A stretch of DNA of 64,000 bases. Source: Cryptomeria japonica (Eukaryota > Streptophyta > Pinopsida > Cupressales > Cupressaceae). Positions 23,392-36,859 of the stretch are shown here, piece after piece. The stretch's first letter is position 1. Each line of letters opens with the position of its first letter. Location of the stretch: assembly GCF_030272615.1 (NCBI RefSeq), contig NC_081408.1, positions 608,724,173 through 608,788,172 of the forward strand, read 5' to 3'. The notes below the pieces were generated by a model, which saw nothing but the letters and a program-made list of their open reading frames with translations, searched no databases and was not told the origin of the DNA. The position numbers and the translations under genes are program-made.

Positions 23392-24642
23392 TGTTGGCAA
23401 CAATAATGAAGGAAGACTGAGAGGGGGGTTGAATCAATATTCATCGGATCTACAATCTATTCACAAATACAAATCTAATAAACCAGAGAAATAACAAAGG
23501 TAAGAAAATTGAAAGCACAACACACAACACCAAGATTTTGACGTGGAAAACCTGGTTAAGGGGAAAACCATGGTGGAAACCTACCCACAGTAAGATGATA
23601 CTCTGTAGTAGTATGTGAAAATATTACAATGAAGAATGCACATGCATTCAAGCACACTTCCTAGAGCTCATTGCTCAAAATATAATGACCTAGAAGGCTA
23701 CAACCCTCAGGGAAGTCTCACAGACTTACAACAAGATTTGGACTACAATTTGGAAGGAATGAACTGAAAGAATAGGATCTCGAAATGCTTGGTTACAGTT
23801 TCGGTTAAGCACAAATGTCTACTCTGCCACACCAATCTCTCCTCAATTACAATTCTGAAGGATGAAACACTTTCTCACACATACACCACTCTTTGATCAT
23901 GCAGACACAACCTCCACTACCAAAATACATGAAAATATCACCTATATATACAATTCATCAACCTTAACAACAAGGTCGGCTAAACCCTCAACTCACAATT
24001 ACAAAATTACATCACACAATACAAAGATCGATCACTGGACTAAAATAATGATTTACATGACATAAAATGGACCTAATTCAAATTCCCAAATGCTTAACTC
24101 CACCAAAAATTATGCCAACATCAACCGCAACACGCTACACCACTAGAAAAACTGTATAACACGAAGAACATCACCGGTTCATGAAAAACCACCAAAAAAT
24201 AACACAACAATCAATACAAATCATTAAAATAAATAGGACACAATTAGGAAACACCAGCAAGCACGTTAGAATCATTAGTAACATCTGCACCAAGCCCACT
24301 TATCAAATCTTCATCTGTCAATGTTTGAAACTCAAGAACACAGACAATCTGCAATTGTCACGAAGAAAGATAACTTGCAGAGTACCAAATTAGTATCCAA
24401 CTAAAATTAAGATACACAAGAACATCCCAAACAATATCCCAAAATCTCATCTCAATATCAAATCACACTAGAATATACTGGAGGAAATACCGAACTTTGT
24501 AAAGCAAAACAAAACTACAAACCAGATCATAAGATGTTCCCAAACTGCAAACACCAAATAAAATCACATGAATATGTTGAAATCAATGACAACAACATAT
24601 CCTAGTAGCAACAATGCCCAACAAACTCCCCAATATCCAACA
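23392..24642 (-). repeat. 5' LTR of minus-strand copia element
   Basis: It is the partner of 17580-18822; it begins TGTTGGCAACAATAATGAAGG and ends TATCCAACA on the plus strand. The differences from its partner are clearly more numerous than between the giant LTRs at 50.8-62.4 kb, so this insertion is older. Confidence 0.9.
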
Positions 24643-25951
24643 CACACCCCACCCCCTTCAGTCATGTGGTATGTTCAACACTCTCTTCAATGTCCTACTA
24701 GGTTGCATAGCACCATCTACTTGTTCCAATTGACTGCATATCTAAGAATTCAATATATTTCCATATTACTCCTTCTTTAGGGGGTGAGGGTGGGAGTTGC
24801 AATCCCACCAACTCCTCATCTTTTTCTAGACTGAATATAATCTCCTTCATTTTGAGTAATGCGGTATGTATCTACAAATTTTGAATATTAAAAAAATGTA
24901 TGAATAAAATATGATGTTACCTCTTCCCGTGTTTTGGTTTCACCTCTCTTCTCCTTATTGATGTACCAAGCCTATTCTACTAGTGACAACATCGAATAGA
25001 TCAATTAAATATATCTAGTCTACTATCATACACACACCTTTCCTATAAAAAATGTATGCATATATCCAAGTGCTCTTGCGATAGAATATCTCCTTTATAC
25101 TTCAATATGTTTGGATATTCACCTTTTTCTAACATGCCTATCTTTCTCTAATAAAAATATTGAAATATTCTCATCATATGATAGTCTAATGTGTTTCTTG
25201 TACTAGTATGTATAATTTCAAGTAAATGTGTGCTTGAGGATCTCATACCTATGGCCTTTATTTCTAAAGATATGCTAAACTTCCTCAATGTATGCCCTTA
25301 AATCTCCAACTCTGGAATATCTAGGCACCTTGATATGGGATATGTCTCTAGAAGTTATATTTTCCTAATGAGATGACTTTTCTTGATTTCTTTCTCTATT
25401 GGTGCAAATGTCTTGTGATACCTCCTCAGTTGAATATTCCTTGGATGAATCTTCTTTACCCGACTCTTCTTCTGGTGGTTCTTCTATTGATAATATTTGG
25501 ATCACATGAACACCCTCTAGGAACCAAATATCTTATAGGAGTACAACTTTGATTCATTATTCATCCATGCTTCCACTATTTCCTCACTATATGTGGTCTT
25601 ATCTATCTCATTCACCTCAATCTCCCCTTTTGAATTAGGTTCCTCAGCAATTTTAGTAGTAAATAGCTTAGTTATGGTATTTATATGTTCTTTTCATCCT
25701 CCTCATATTCTTCCATATTTACTTCCTCCACATAATTTTATTTTGGACTCTTCCCCAAAGAGATGTGCACTATCCTCCTACTATCCGAAAATGATATTTT
25801 TCCTTCCTATAACCTATTACTCCCTTTGCATCAAAAAATCATCTTAGTCCTAGAAATGCATCAAATGAATGAAAAGTCTCTTTGACTATCACCACTTCTA
25901 AATTTACAATTTCTTGATCCCATGGACATTGACCTCTATATGCTTCCAAGT

Positions 25952-26775
25952 TCAAAATGTCTTCATAGTAGTTCCATCTACCAAATTAATGTTGTATGGA
26001 GTTGGTGCAAGTGTCGGTTTCCCCAAATACACCCATATCATCTTTGGTAAAAAGTTTACATTTTCCACTAATTCCACCATCACTCTACTAGTAGTTTTAT
26101 GATGAATTTTGATGTTTGTCATAATCAATCTTATCTTCCATTGTTTCCCAACTATTATGACTTGCGATGTCATCTGCTTGTTCTAGTACTTGTTGAATTG
26201 CTTCAATTTTTTATTAGGTCATGTTGTCCCACTATATATACCATTTGCTTGAGGATATTTAGTTCCTATTCCATGAAATAGTCATTCTATTGTTGCCTAC
26301 TTTGCTCATGTTCCACTATTCTCTAGGTTTGCTCAATGATCAAATCATATTATTATTTGGTTGAGTGGAACTGTTCTTCGTCCTATGAAATCTCTTCTTT
26401 ATTTATTACCATTGATTTCTATCTAGGGTTATTACCCTGTCTAGCGACCACTACGACTTTTCTCTTTTTCTTAGTATTCATCTTCTTTTGTATTTCTTTC
26501 ATCCAAAGTGTACCCTATATCTTTTCCATTCATGCGGTATAATTTTTTTTTTTTGGGGGGGGGGATTTGGTACTTTACAAAGAAGTTAGGCTCCTCTAGT
26601 TTCATTTGAGCTTTCTATATCTCTCTTTGGGTTGTTGATGTCACATTTTTGTAATGTTGTTGGGCCTTTTCACAATTGAATAGGTCATGGTCTTCATGAG
26701 CACAAAACCCACATTCCTCTTCTCTCTCTAATATTCAACCTGATAATTGCCTTTCTTTCCACAATTGAAATAGGT
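25952..26775 (-). pseudogene. Ty3/gypsy gag-protease relic
   Basis: On the minus strand there are two zinc-knuckle-like blocks. 26775-26725 reads YFNCGKKGNYQVEY, a CCHC with lost Cys and His. 26713-26672 reads CGFCAHEDHDLFNC with all ligands present. Downstream, 26173-25952 reads MVELVENVNFLPKMIWVYLG, then KPTLAPTPYNINLVDG, the part of gypsy retropepsin after the catalytic Asp. Order and strand fit gag followed by protease. The flanks (24643-25950 and 26776-26959) contain only decayed, stop-rich sequence, and no RT was seen. It lies outside the LTR at 26960 and may be an older host element. Confidence 0.55.
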
Positions 26776-26959
26776 AGCATCTACTTTCCTTCATCTACCT
26801 CACCCTTAACCTCGTCCTCTACAATATGACCCATTGTTGTTGTATACCTCTATATTTTGTATTGTGTTATCATTTATTTGGTTCTACTATCATAATGGTA
26901 CTATGTATCCATTGGCTTGAGAAAACATCTTTCTTTATGTCATTACCTTCACATACACT

Positions 26960-28086
26960 TGTAATGGTGAAAATTAGGTTTTCACCATTTAAGGTAACAA
27001 AACCACTAATTTTGCTTAAAATACCATCACATTAAAACAGGGATGGACCTAATAGATCTAGGCTTAATCCCTCTAGGGAAAAATATTTGAAATATTAATT
27101 AGGCTCCACATAGGTTAGGGTTTTTTATTCCCTCTTTCTAAGTTGAATTGTGAAAATGCTGAAATTAGGGTAAATGGGTGAATATTGAAGAGATCAGGCA
27201 TGAATAGTGAGCTACAGTCATTGTATGGAGACATCAACCTGGATTTGAGAAAAAGAAGATGACTTGAATCTATTCCTAGAAGTTCATCTTGATTGTTTGA
27301 GACCATTTTTTTGGTCACCCTAGTCCTCCAAATTTCTTACCATCAAAAGGTGAACCTATTCATCTCTATGAATCATGTCGATCCTCCTGAACATATCTCC
27401 ATACCTATTTATTGCACACAAAATTGTGAATAGGGGTTTTCCTAGAAGTCAAACCTAATTTAGGAATTAACCTTGAATGAAATAATGCAAATATTGAAAT
27501 AAATACTAGAAACATATACCTCAAATCTACAATTATTGATGATGATGCTTTGTTCTTTGAATGTAGTCACATTTGTTATATGAAATGATATAAACATGAC
27601 AAAACCCTAATCACAAACACATGCTTTCATATGAATGATGTAAGTTTGCTCCAAAATGATTGAATGATGAATATGCAGCCTTGAAGATCTCTGAAAAATG
27701 CTTGATTATGAATGCTTCATGGATGCAAAGGTTCTAGAAATTGATTGCTCAAATTAGATCGATAGATTAAATTAGGTTGATAAAATGTCTTTATATAGGG
27801 GTATCTAGGTAAATTAGGAATGAGGCTAGATTAGGAGGGACCAGAGTGCTAAGAGTCATGGTCCATACCAGGGTGTTTCATACTTTGGTCCCTCTCAAAT
27901 AAAATCCCAAACAATAGTAAAATAAGGTGGGTGTCCCACGATAGGACCCACAAAAGGTTTTCCATGACCTCAAAGCTAGAGAATAGGAACAAAATGGACC
28001 TAGAAAGGTGATGAGGATAGGACACACTAAAGTAGGGGCACAAAAATGAGGTGTAGGTTGGCCTAGTGATAATTTACGATGCTACA
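26960..28086 (-). repeat. 3' LTR of a gypsy-type element (minus strand)
   Basis: This 1127-bp block begins (plus) TGTAATGGTGAAAATTAGG and ends GATTTACGATGCTACA-like (AATTTACGATGCTACA). It matches 43395-44225 over its first 830 bp or so. Just to its right the minus strand reads AAAGTGGTGACTAAA as the purine tract before TGTAGCATCGTAAATT, a junction style seen in plant Tat/Athila-type gypsy elements. The partner LTR is cut by the plus-strand copia element at 44226. Confidence 0.75.
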
Positions 28087-28413
28087 TTTAGTCACCACTT
28101 TAACAGGAGTACAAACTTATGCAAATACTCACAGTAAAGTAGATGAAAGAAGAAGGAGAGGAAAAATTAGGAGCACAATCATAAGGACATAAGACATCAC
28201 TAATTTTGAGGAACCAAGCCCCTAATATTAGGATCTTAACTCACTCAATCGCATGAAAGGGAACACAAAACAAGACATAAAGGCAAACAAAGGAAAAAGA
28301 CACATGACACAAAAGCTAAAAAACAAAACAAGACCTCAAGTCAACTAGCGGAAGAGAAATCGATATCAAAATGCCTCAATCACTAATGTCACTTTTGAAA
28401 ATGACATCTCAAG

Positions 28414-28507
28414 TGTTGAATTACTCCTGACCACTAAGAGTGGATGGGATGAATCAATGGTCTATAAAACTTAATTCATTTATCCAATAATCACTCAAAC
28501 CGATGAC

Positions 28508-28570
<63 letters not shown>

Positions 28571-30023
28571 AGCACAAAACTTGACAACATAATATCACAT
28601 ATCAATCCATAGAATTGAGAATTAAATATGCACATCAGATAACATAGATATATGAGTAGAAAAGATTTGAATGGTAAAAAAACACTCTGATGATAAACTT
28701 CATTAAGCCTCACTGGTTACATTCAAAGCACCAACTCTAGGAGCACCAACCCCTTACACATTTAGGGAACCAGCCCTAGGAGCACCAACCCCTTTACAAG
28801 AAATCAAAACATTTATAGAGGGTTACTCTATTTCACTACCAATAATTCATCATAAACTTATCACCCTTCAATTTGAAACATATCTGCAAACATTACTCTG
28901 CCATCAACTTTTGTAACCTTCTACAGATACTTTCATGTACAACAACTTTCAGAATTTAATCAACATAATACCTTTTTGAATGTCATCTTTGGTATATTCT
29001 TCAAAATCACCACACACAGAAACTTTACAATATACCTTTTCTTTGTTTGCAGGTTCTAAGTCTTTCTTCTAATATAAACAATATCTTAGAATGTTATAAT
29101 ACTTTTTGTAATTTATTTTTTAACAACAAACATACTTTTCTCTTACATATATAGAGATATATCATCATTCATACATACTTTCAATACATGTGCAATCTGC
29201 AAGTTATTGTATAACTAATCTCTCATACTCTCATTGCTATTGTCATTGCATTACTTGTTTGTGCAAATATTCTCTCTCAACACATGTTCAATCTATATAT
29301 TATTGCAATGTGAATCTCTAACAATTTCAATACAGTTATCTTTGTAGTTTTCCTCTAACAACTTTGTGTAAATGTTCACATGATCAACACTAATCATTGA
29401 GACATGAATAGATACAAAAACATTTTTTAATCGCATCTAAAAAATTATTAACATAACCAATTTTCAAATTTCTTTATAACCACCACATCCTTCCCTCCAA
29501 TGTGGCTTTTTCAACATGTTACTATTGATCGATTAGCTTCATCTCATGAATCCATTATGACACTTATAAAGTCCTTTCAAATCCTTGGCTTATCTGTCAT
29601 ACTTAAACAATTGTTTGGTATTCAAAAAACTAATCATCATGCCCATGCTTATAAAAGATTGAATACCTTCCTCATATTAGCATATAAGATTACCTTTAAT
29701 GATAAAAACTCACTTGTCTTGTTGTCATTCATCAACTCATCTTCCAATACCAAAGAACACAGCATGTCTCTCCTACATGGACACATACACTTGTCCTATT
29801 GCCATACCTTCTTTAATAAGCATCAACTCAGTTGATCTATGTCAAGCAACACCTATCTCTATCAAGCAACAACTTTGTTGACGTGTTGACATATCACCTT
29901 TGTTGACAATGACAAACCAGCGCCAATAAACTACACCTTTGGAATTGATGTCAACACAATCTTACATTGTCAACATACTCTTACATCAACAATCAGAATA
30001 AGCATCAACCCAACACACTAACA
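28414..30023 (-). repeat. 3' LTR of the second nested element
   Basis: It begins (plus) TGTTGAATTACTCCTGACCAC and ends CACACTAACA, about 1610 bp, and contains a long (TA)n tract near its left end and repeated GGAGCACCAACC units near 28730-28800. Confidence 0.65.
28510..28566. repeat. (TA)n microsatellite
   Basis: An uninterrupted AT dinucleotide run of about 57 bp lies within an LTR. The corresponding place in the partner LTR (near 38430) has only a few TA units, so the run expanded after insertion. Confidence 0.95.
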
Positions 30024-30933
30024 TGATTCCTTTCTCCCCTTTTGGCATCAATATCCAAAGGGAGAAAGATATAAAACTTTGCAATCTTGAAGATGACATC
30101 AAACTAAAAAATACATCACCTAACCATGCCATTGGAAGAAATCCATCTATGACTATTACACCAACAACAATAACTATTTCAAATCACTCCCCCTTTCTAT
30201 ATACATCGGTCTTGCATAAACCTCATCTTGATGTATTTCACTAGCATTGCTTGTTGTACTATCTATACTTGTGTTTCCATGCACTATGTCTTCTCTGTCA
30301 GCTATATGCTTTTTTAATATTGCACTAAGATACACTTCAAAAAATCACTCCAGATTCACTTCTATCATCTTCACATCAATGAGATCACCTTCACTTCACC
30401 AGCATTGAACTTATTGTCTCTACACTAGATCGGGTACTACATCATTTGCACCATAACACATATAAGGTTGTGGAATATGTTGAAACATTTAGTAACTTCC
30501 TCTTGTAGCATTAAATGTTAAATTAACGCATTCCTTCTACAACTGCAATACAAACATTGCAAATACAACCTTAAACACCAACATATGCAACTTCAGTACC
30601 ACACCAAAATCAACTACTCTAATCAGGCATTGTACACTTGTCACAACTTAATTATTTGCATGAGCATCACCTACAACTCAGAATCATCAACATCAATCAA
30701 CATCCTCAAACTACCTATACTCACTCAAAATGATGTTCTTAAATCTCTCTAGTGAACCCTTGTGGTAATGATGACACTTGAAATTTCTTGCTCATTTCAA
30801 TTTAACGACATGTAATCCTTATGAAGTTCTTCACAAATACATATTCCATATGACCTAAGAACACATTTACTAGCTTCTTTAACACCTTATGATGCTTGAA
30901 GATATATTTTATGTGCTACAAGGCTTTGCCATT
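30024..30933. other. Internal fragment of the nested element, left of the solo LTR
   Basis: It starts with the purine tract (minus strand) next to the LTR. No coding domain was recognised. The sequence continues at 34961 after removal of the solo LTR and one copy of its GTATC duplication. Confidence 0.45.
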
Positions 30934-30938
30934 GTATC
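30934..30938. other. Target-site duplication GTATC (left)
   Basis: GTATC directly precedes the LTR start TGTAATGCC and is repeated exactly at 34956-34960 after the LTR end. Confidence 0.85.
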
Positions 30939-33900
30939 TGTAATGCCTCGCCAGGAATCCCAAAGGAAAACCACACTAACTAACCAACTAGGGGTTAAAT
31001 AATTATTTTTTTTAAGTTAAACCACAAGAAGTGCTTTAATTACTACATTGCACATTTATTACACAAGCGGAAGTCTAACACAAAGAATTCCTAAAGGGTT
31101 ACCAATGAAGAATTATTTGAAACGTTAAATTCCATTATTAAGATTAATCCAATTATCCATCAATTACTTATTGAACACAAATAAACCATATTCATAAAAC
31201 AGATTTCATCATTGGAAGATTAAAAGTATTACAATATATTTCTTTTCAAGAAAGCATTTGCACATTGAATAAAGATAACTGATATAATAAACATCCATAT
31301 AAACAAAGATTACATTAATCATCTATTACATGGCTTCCAATAATACATATGAATTTACATCTTTACCAAATGCCAAGGTAACATAATCCACTGATACAAA
31401 TGACCACATAGGTCTCAAATACAAAAATCTCCAACATGAGATGATACAAGAATAACAAACCATAGAAATATCTGTGAAGCCAATCCTCACATGAAGGCAC
31501 AAACATAAACATCCAATGGGAAGTGGCACTACCACCTGACCATGTGATCCCAAAATGGAACCACCCCACCATGCTAGGAGATAGTAGAAGACCCTCAAGA
31601 AAGCACAAGCAAAACATGGACGACAATACAAGTGTGACTCTACAATACTTCAAGTGAACTCAACAACACAATACACTAGTGACCCTAAAGAGAGAGTGTC
31701 ATCGCATAGCTTGTGATGGTTACCCTAGGTAGGCCTCCATAGGTCCCGACCCCCAACCTGGGTTATCCTGGTAACCTTTTCCAAACCCCCAGTTCCATCC
31801 AAGACTCATGTAGACCCTACCAACCCTTCATGAAGACAAGGTGGTCGGTTTCCCATTCTAGGCCTTCCCACTACATCTTGAGTCTATACGAGAACTCAAC
31901 CATGCATAGGGTATAATATCTTATTTAATGTTAAGAACTACCCACTCCCTAATCAATTATTAGGTTATCACTTATTAACTCACTTTCGAGGGGTTATTCA
32001 ACCAACCACTTTGGGCGTGACCTCCACTCGAAAGCCACTCTCCCATAGGACACTATACAAGCACAGTCTCTCTACGAGAACCCTATGGCGATACTCAGCC
32101 ATATAACCACTACAAAACACAGGTGATGAAAACACAATCTTACTAACCCTTGGTTAACCATATGGAACATAACACAACATGGTTTAAAACAACAAGGTTA
32201 TAAGGACCACACCTGATCAAGATGGTACAACAATAACTACCACCTAACGACTAATCATTTACAAGAATTGCAACGAAATCAAGCTCTTTGCTAAGAAATA
32301 CCAATTTCACTAAGATCATAATTCAAACAATCTTTTGAAAATAGTAAAATCATTATATACTTGCAATTCAATATTTAAGATTTAATAAAACACAACCACT
32401 CTTTTAAAAAGAAACTCAAAGTCGTGATTAATCTAATAAGGCTAGAATTTAAACTAACCATAAATAACCAAATGCCCCCTTTTATTTTTGAACAAGCAAA
32501 AATCATAATAACTTAATGAATTAAACATCCCATATTAAATAATACATTTTCCACAAAAGCATCATTTAATTTAATAATATCCCAAATAAAATAATTTCCA
32601 TAACATAATAAAAATCACATTAAATATATATAATAATATAAATATATGTATATAATTATATATTCATCGAATATATAATTATATACACATCATATTATGT
32701 ATATATATCATATCTAAAAAAAATAACGTAATTAATGGATAAAGCTAATATTTCCAACAACAACCATAAAACAAAATACTTTTATAATAATATAAATATA
32801 TATATTATAAAAATTGCATAAAAAGAATTTGGGAGAAACGTTTTTATTTTTCAAACGCTGCCAAAGAACAGCGAAATATATATTAGCAAGCGGTTTTATT
32901 AACACGGACTATTTTCTTTGGTTGGTAGTGCTACTACCAATGGTAGCGCTGCTACCATATGGTAGTAGAGACTACCAATGGTATCTCTACTACCATATGG
33001 TAGTAGCGCCTACCAATGGTATCTCTACTACCATATGGTAGTAGCGCCTACCATATGGTAGCACGTTGCTACCTTATGGTAGTGCAGCTACCATCCCACG
33101 TGGTGGGGGAAGGTGGGTTCCTTGTCACATGGGTCATAATATTTTATATATTTTTATTTTTATTTTTAATTTTATAAAATTTCAATATCCTTCACAGCAA
33201 AAAATAACTCTGGTAAAACAGAGTAAACAAAATTTTTCCTTTGCATAATATTTTTTAATAAAAATTTATGTTTACAAATAGATAAATATAAGACCCAAAT
33301 CAAATGATTTTGGGCAAAATCCATGACAAATTTAAACAAAATAGAGAGGATTTAATTCAAATTTCCATTGTTCTTACACAAATGGAAAAATATCAAGAAC
33401 ACACAGGGAGGTCAATTTTTAAAAATTTGGCCAGCATAACCTTTGTTTTTCAACAAATTGAAAATCTCCATACAAATAGAAAACAAATATTTTCATCCCA
33501 AAATTGAAATGAAAAGAATTACAACAAATTTCTCAACTTGAAAGCACACAAAGAAAACTAATTTTCTTGTTCTAAATTCCAATTTCTTAAAAATTAACAA
33601 ACTAATTTGGGAAGAGATAAACTCAAATAAAAATCACTCAATTTCCACAACTTAAACTAAATTTAAAGCTTCCAATTAAATTTTCAAGAACTCCAAACAC
33701 ACAGGAAGTTTTCAAACCATTTTAAATTTTTAAACAAAAAGGAAGATAAAATCTATCCAACCTGTAAATGTACTCCTAGAAGAAAATTTGAGATGAGCCT
33801 CAACCTGCACACCAAAATCTTCAATCCAAAATCCAACCTCCATTTTTTGTTTCAAAACTTGGCTTCCAAAAATTTCCTCCTCTCTTCCCGTGAATTCTCA

Positions 33901-34955
33901 AGTAATATATTAAAAATTTTAACCTAAAAACATTTTAGTTAAAGTTTCATTCCACCAATAGAAAATTTCCCCAAAAAAGTAAAATCTAATCTCCTCCAAA
34001 AGGTCAATGGAGATATTTTCTTTTTTTCTCATTTCCTTTTCCTTAATTTGAAAATAACTCAATATATAAATTAAAATTTTCAATAGCATACTTTTTAACT
34101 TTATTTCCTTTCTCAAATAAATACAATTACTTTTTTAAATATAACATGCACTTTAACCATTTAAATTTAATAACTCAATTTATTTAATTAAATCAATAAT
34201 CACAAAGTCATATTAATTTAATTGAAATACACCAACATGAAATAACAAAGACATATTAATTTAATTTAAATACACCAATAAGAAATAACACTATTTACTC
34301 AACTAACTTTTCTAACTAGCAGGAGGCACGCAAAATGAGAAATACAACTCACAAAACAAAAATGCCAAAGCACCAAGACTCACATACCGGTCAAAAGGGA
34401 AATTATGACCGACTGACGACACTCACATGAGTGTAATTGTGGGTCAATTTTAGGTTCTAACAACTATCTCCTCCACTCACATCGAAGAAATAAGGTACGC
34501 TTGAACCTATGAAACCAGGTGGAGTCGATACCTCGTACCTACCCGGTACTTGTACCTACAATGTCTTTCATCAAAGAGCCACACTTGCATATAGACATAT
34601 ATATAAAAGACACGACATGCACACCAATGAAGGAGAATAGCGACATTTCCTGTCTCACCCGAGTAAGTGAAGGAAATTCATCCCCTCGCACCCCATACAC
34701 TTACAAACATGAAACATGAATATAATGCATTGCATGTATGAAGTAAATGTGTCAGTCCATGACAGTAATCCAATAAAAATCACATTTAACATCCATAAGG
34801 AAATACTACATGAAAAATATATACTGCAAATCAAATTAAAGCATATCACCATACTGCATAATGTCTAAGTAAATTATCACAATAATGTATCCACTGAAAA
34901 AGTCAAATGAAGTCAAACCTGATTCTAAAAGTCTGATCGAGAAAGGGGTACTACA
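30939..34955 (-). mobile_element. Solo LTR (4.0 kb) of the giant-LTR family, minus orientation
   Basis: It begins (plus) TGTAATGCCTCGCCAGGAATC and ends GGGGTACTACA, the reverse complement of the giant LTR ends TGTAGTACCCC..GGCGGGGCATTACA at 50791-54938. Internal stretches also match (for example the region around 31730-31860 corresponds to about 53750-53880). It is flanked by a perfect GTATC duplication and has no internal region, so it arose by recombination between the two LTRs of a full element. It contains no credible gene; open frames at 31326-31653 are non-coding by composition. Confidence 0.88.
32930..33100. repeat. Palindromic minisatellite (CTACCATATGGTAG units)
   Basis: CTACCATATGGTAG, a perfect 14-bp palindrome, and its variants CTACCAATGGTA and CTACCTTATGGTAG recur about ten times in 170 bp, with AGCGC or AGAGA spacers. 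It lies inside the solo LTR. The intact family copies do not show this repeat but have a GC-rich island in their middle part instead. Confidence 0.85.
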
Positions 34956-34960
34956 GTATC
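34956..34960. other. Target-site duplication GTATC (right)
   Basis: Exact copy of 30934-30938, directly after the LTR end CTACA. Confidence 0.85.
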
Positions 34961-36850
34961 AACATGCAAAAGCACTTCTTTTGATAGGAATTATCTTTGT
35001 TGTTCACTACTTTGTATTGATCTTTGCACTCCTTGACATCGACCATGAAATCTCCAATATACCTGGTCACACTCTCTTCTCTAAGATAGTAAGATTTGTT
35101 ATATACATTTTATGGCTTGCATCTTCATTACTTTATATGGCAAAGTTTTGTGGCTACTACCTTTATAATAGTATCAGTTATCTTCATTGTTCACTACTTC
35201 TTATTGATCTTTGCACTCCTTAACATCATCCATGAAATCTCCAAAATACAGTCACACTCTCTACTCTAAGACAGTAAGATCTATTCTATACATCTTATGA
35301 CTTGCATATTCATTTATTTCTATGGAATAGATCTATGGCTACTACCTTTATAACAATATCTTCATGAATGACTTGACCTCCACCATTTTCGCTTTTTCTT
35401 TTGTTGTCACTATTTTGTTTTTTTTAAATATTGCTTTGACACTTCTTGAACAATATTTTAAATATATAGTTCCTTCAGCATGTTGTCACTATTTTGATAG
35501 TGAAATTCAATCTACACTATCTTTCATGATAGTATATTTTTATCTCTACTACTCATTTTGACTATCTATTTGAACTTGACATCAATGATGTATTTCAGGC
35601 ACATCATGACTCTTTTATCTCTACTCATAGTCTTTTCTCTCTTCTCAGGACATGTGATGTTGGCTATCACTACTTTTACTATTATTTCTCTTCATGATAT
35701 AATATATCACTACATCATGCTTGCTCCTTTCAATGCAACCACACCTTTGTTCTCTTTCTTCATGTGTCTACCTTTTTTGTTTTTCATAGGAGTCTATCTC
35801 TACAGTCTTCAATAGCATCTTTACATCAGATGCTTTTCCTATCATGATCACCTTTTCTCATGAAAAAACATCCTATCATCTATTGCCTTTTATCAATGCA
35901 TTGTTGTTGTGAAACTAACCTATTTGTTTACTTCAAATCTGATATTAATCTCCAATCCATCCTAATAAAAATGCATTTCAAACAAACATGGGGGCTTACA
36001 TAACTTCAATACTTCAACACACTAATGATTAGATCACTATGCTTGATAGATTTGTATGAGCTCACAATCTGTGTATGTTAAATTTTCACAATCCATGTAG
36101 CTGTACCACAAGAAATCACTACACTCATGATAAGTGTCTCCATTTACTGTCTTATCATTATATTTAGACATTGCAACATTGTCACTGCAAACTGAAGTTA
36201 TAGTATTGACGACAACACTGATGGAAGTTCACAAACAAATTCCAAAAATAAAATCAGCATTACCATATTGTCTACCTATGGAATTAATCTTTCTTTCACT
36301 CTATACACTTTAATAGTTATTAACCTTGTATTCTTTAGACATTGTTCTTTAAACAATCACCATGCACTACTTCACTATATTCGGCTTGTCCCACTAGGCC
36401 TCATGACTATCATACATTGTCAACTTATAAAATGTGTTTGGGGTTGTAAATTTTTCATAGAACCAATCTAATACTTCTCATCATTGAAATTCTTACTATC
36501 ACATACTTATGAAGATATCCCTTGTGATCATGCAGATTCATATTCTAACCTTGTATTGGAATCTCTATTTCTATCAAACATTGATTTGTTAGTGTCAAAC
36601 ACAAACCTTCAACTGTCCCATATCCATTGTTTCTTGCATCCTTTTATAACTTCTCTAAGGGGATAAATAGTAGTACATGAACCTACTCCCCTAAAATTCA
36701 TGATATTCTTTATGCACTCAGTAATGTCTCTTGTGCATTGTGCACAAGATTAGAATCTTTCTTCTTTTCTTTCTCCAAATTTTCTTAGGCTCCTTTTTCT
36801 TGATCAAAGCACCTATCTTTTTGTCATATCTAGATGATTATACTAAATTA
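34961..36850. other. Internal fragment of the nested element, right of the solo LTR
   Basis: Stop-rich sequence without recognised domain. It includes a two-copy tandem repeat at 35001-35365. It probably represents the decayed or replaced pol-side part of the element. Confidence 0.4.
35001..35365. repeat. Two-copy tandem repeat, 187-bp unit
   Basis: The unit starting TGTTCACTACTT at 35001 recurs at 35188. Both copies contain TTGATCTTTGCACTCCTT, CATGAAATCTCCAA, CACACTCT and GGCTACTACCTTTATAA in the same order with about 15 percent difference by eye. Confidence 0.75.
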
Positions 36851-36859
36851 CTCCTGCAA

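Larger units (their letters stand above)
17580..24642 (-). mobile_element. Ty1/copia LTR retrotransposon, decayed, minus strand
   Basis: Two similar LTRs (17580-18822, 1243 bp; 23392-24642, 1251 bp) flank 4.6 kb whose minus strand reads gag, protease, integrase, reverse transcriptase and RNase H in that order, which defines the copia superfamily. Just inside the right LTR is a primer-binding site (minus TGGTATCGGAGC, 23378-23389), one base off the initiator-Met tRNA match. Just inside the left LTR is a purine tract. The LTR ends are TG..CA except that the left copy reads CCAAAA at its inner edge. No convincing target-site duplication was found (flanks TACCC and CACAC). Multiple stops and several frameshifts make it non-autonomous. 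Confidence 0.9.

Noticed and set aside
23862-24393. Frames of 67-70 codons resembling those at 18043-18500
   Set aside because: The resemblance reflects the two copia LTRs; it is not a duplicated gene.
17570-24650. Exact target-site duplication for the minus-strand copia
   Set aside because: Flanks TACCC and CACAC do not match; shifting the right edge gives TACCC against CACCC, only four of five, so none is claimed.
31326-31653. Two overlapping frames of about 100 codons on the minus strand
   Set aside because: They are inside the solo LTR and no protein family was recognised.
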